From NCBI GenBank assembly GCA_013362555.1, contig JABFVX010000050.1, positions 1 to 6,836 of the forward strand: a stretch of DNA of 6,836 nucleotides. The letters are read 5' to 3'. Both the position numbers and the translations under genes were made by a program. Below, piece after piece: positions 6,489 through 6,836 of this stretch. Every line of letters begins with the position of its first letter. Within the stretch, counting starts at the first letter, position 1. This DNA is from Mycobacteriaceae bacterium (GTDB lineage: Bacteria > Actinomycetota > Actinomycetes > Mycobacteriales > Mycobacteriaceae). Under the pieces are notes generated by a model. That model worked only from the letters and a program-made list of their open reading frames with translations. It was not told the DNA's origin and searched no databases.

Positions 6489-6653
6489 ACCACTCCGACA
6501 ATGTCCGACCTCGGTTTGCCCAAGTGTTCAACAGGGATCCGTGCGGCAACCCGCAGTCCTCCGAAACGGTCCGTGAGTTGCGATGGGCGCACGCCGTGGA
6601 TCGTTCCGGAATCTCGCGTGAGGCGTTCCGAAGACCAAGGTGCTACTCGTCGG

Positions 6654-6659
6654 TAATGT
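6654..6659 (+). promoter_or_regulatory. Candidate -10 element TAATGT for the amidase gene
   Basis: TAATGT matches TANNNT and is followed by 7 nt and then a GTG at 6667, in frame with the amidase. This would fit a leaderless transcript starting three codons before the GTG at 6676. No clear -35 is visible. Confidence 0.4.
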
Positions 6660-6675
6660 TGGGTGGGTGCATAAC

Positions 6676-6836
6676 GTGAGTGAGACCGGGGCGGATCGGG
6701 GATTGGCTGAGATGGCGAACGCCATCTCCGCGGGGCGGCTGACGTCGCGGGCGGCGGTGGCGGGCGCGCTGGATCGAATCGAGGCGGCCCAGCCCGCGCT
6801 CAACGCCTTCCGGGTGGTGCGGCGGGCGGCGGCCCT
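6676..6836 (+). CDS. Amidase (amidase-signature family), N-terminal fragment cut by window edge
   Basis: The visible 53 residues read VSETGADRGLAEMANAIS, then AGRLTSRAAVAGALDRIEAA, then QPALNAFRVVRRAAA. The run LAEMANAISAGRLTSRAAVAGALDRIE followed by P-x-L-N-A-F is the usual N-terminus of amidase-signature enzymes, which hydrolyse amides with a Ser-Ser-Lys triad. The catalytic residues lie beyond the window. GTG 6676 is used as start, but GTG 6667 is in frame, adds three residues and would suit leaderless translation. It is divergent from the 929-aa gene. In Mycobacterium tuberculosis the amidase amiA2 lies immediately beside and divergent from recO, so this is probably the same locus. The identification rests on the N-terminus only. 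Confidence 0.83.
   Translation, partial: MSETGADRGLAEMANAISAGRLTSRAAVAGALDRIEAAQPALNAFRVVRRAAA

Noticed and set aside
6465..6532. Inverted repeat GTTGAAC / GTTCAAC in the divergent spacer
   Set aside because: It has only 7 bp of pairing across a 54-nt gap, which can arise by chance; not enough to call an operator.
6341..6592. 83-codon minus-strand frame upstream of and overlapping the effector start, as an immunity gene
   Set aside because: It overlaps the effector's coding start in another frame, shows no recognisable domain or good ribosome-binding site, and its composition looks like a shadow frame.

Overview
This window reads as chromosomal DNA from a high-GC mycolic-acid actinomycete, most likely Nocardia or a close relative. 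The evidence is very GC-rich codon use (one line inside recO is 51/60 GC), a mycobacterial-type RecO, a PE-PPE/lysin-B-type serine hydrolase, and a very large WXG100-like (type VII secretion style) protein. No rRNA, tRNA, CRISPR array or insertion sequence is visible.

Layout. Positions 1-1025 (+) hold the C-terminal two thirds of an APC-superfamily amino-acid permease cut by the window edge. Positions 1061-1858 (+) hold a predicted Tat-exported lipoprotein of the cyclase/kynurenine-formamidase family, apparently read from a leaderless promoter. It converges on a minus-strand cutinase-like (PE-PPE/LysB-type) hydrolase at 1920-2672, with a perfect 22-bp hairpin between them. After a second, 62-nt palindrome comes recO (2840-3580, minus). 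Upstream of recO lies a 30-bp perfect hairpin of the same repeat family as the first. Then comes a 929-codon minus-strand gene (3655-6444). Last, and divergent from it, is the start of an amidase (about 6676 to the edge, +).

The standout is the 929-aa protein. It has an N-terminal WXG100-like domain, a long Gly/Ala-rich hydrophobic middle, a complete Nudix hydrolase domain, an ADP-ribosyltransferase-like domain with an E-x-E motif, and an extra C-terminal region of about 190 residues. This is the architecture of a secreted polymorphic-toxin-type effector in which an NAD-using transferase and a nucleotide-diphosphate hydrolase sit in one chain. No immunity gene or ESX partner is visible beside it. 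It sits between recO and the amidase, which are neighbours in mycobacteria (recO-amiA2), and part of it is noticeably less GC-rich than its surroundings, so it looks like an accessory insertion into a core locus.

The genes do not form one obvious pathway. The plus-strand permease and cyclase could be functionally linked (amino acid or tryptophan-derivative uptake and hydrolysis), but that is only a guess from adjacency. Transcription units appear to be separated by strong hairpins without U-tracts, and three genes (cyclase, recO, amidase) show a -10 element 6-7 nt before the start codon, the geometry of leaderless mRNAs.
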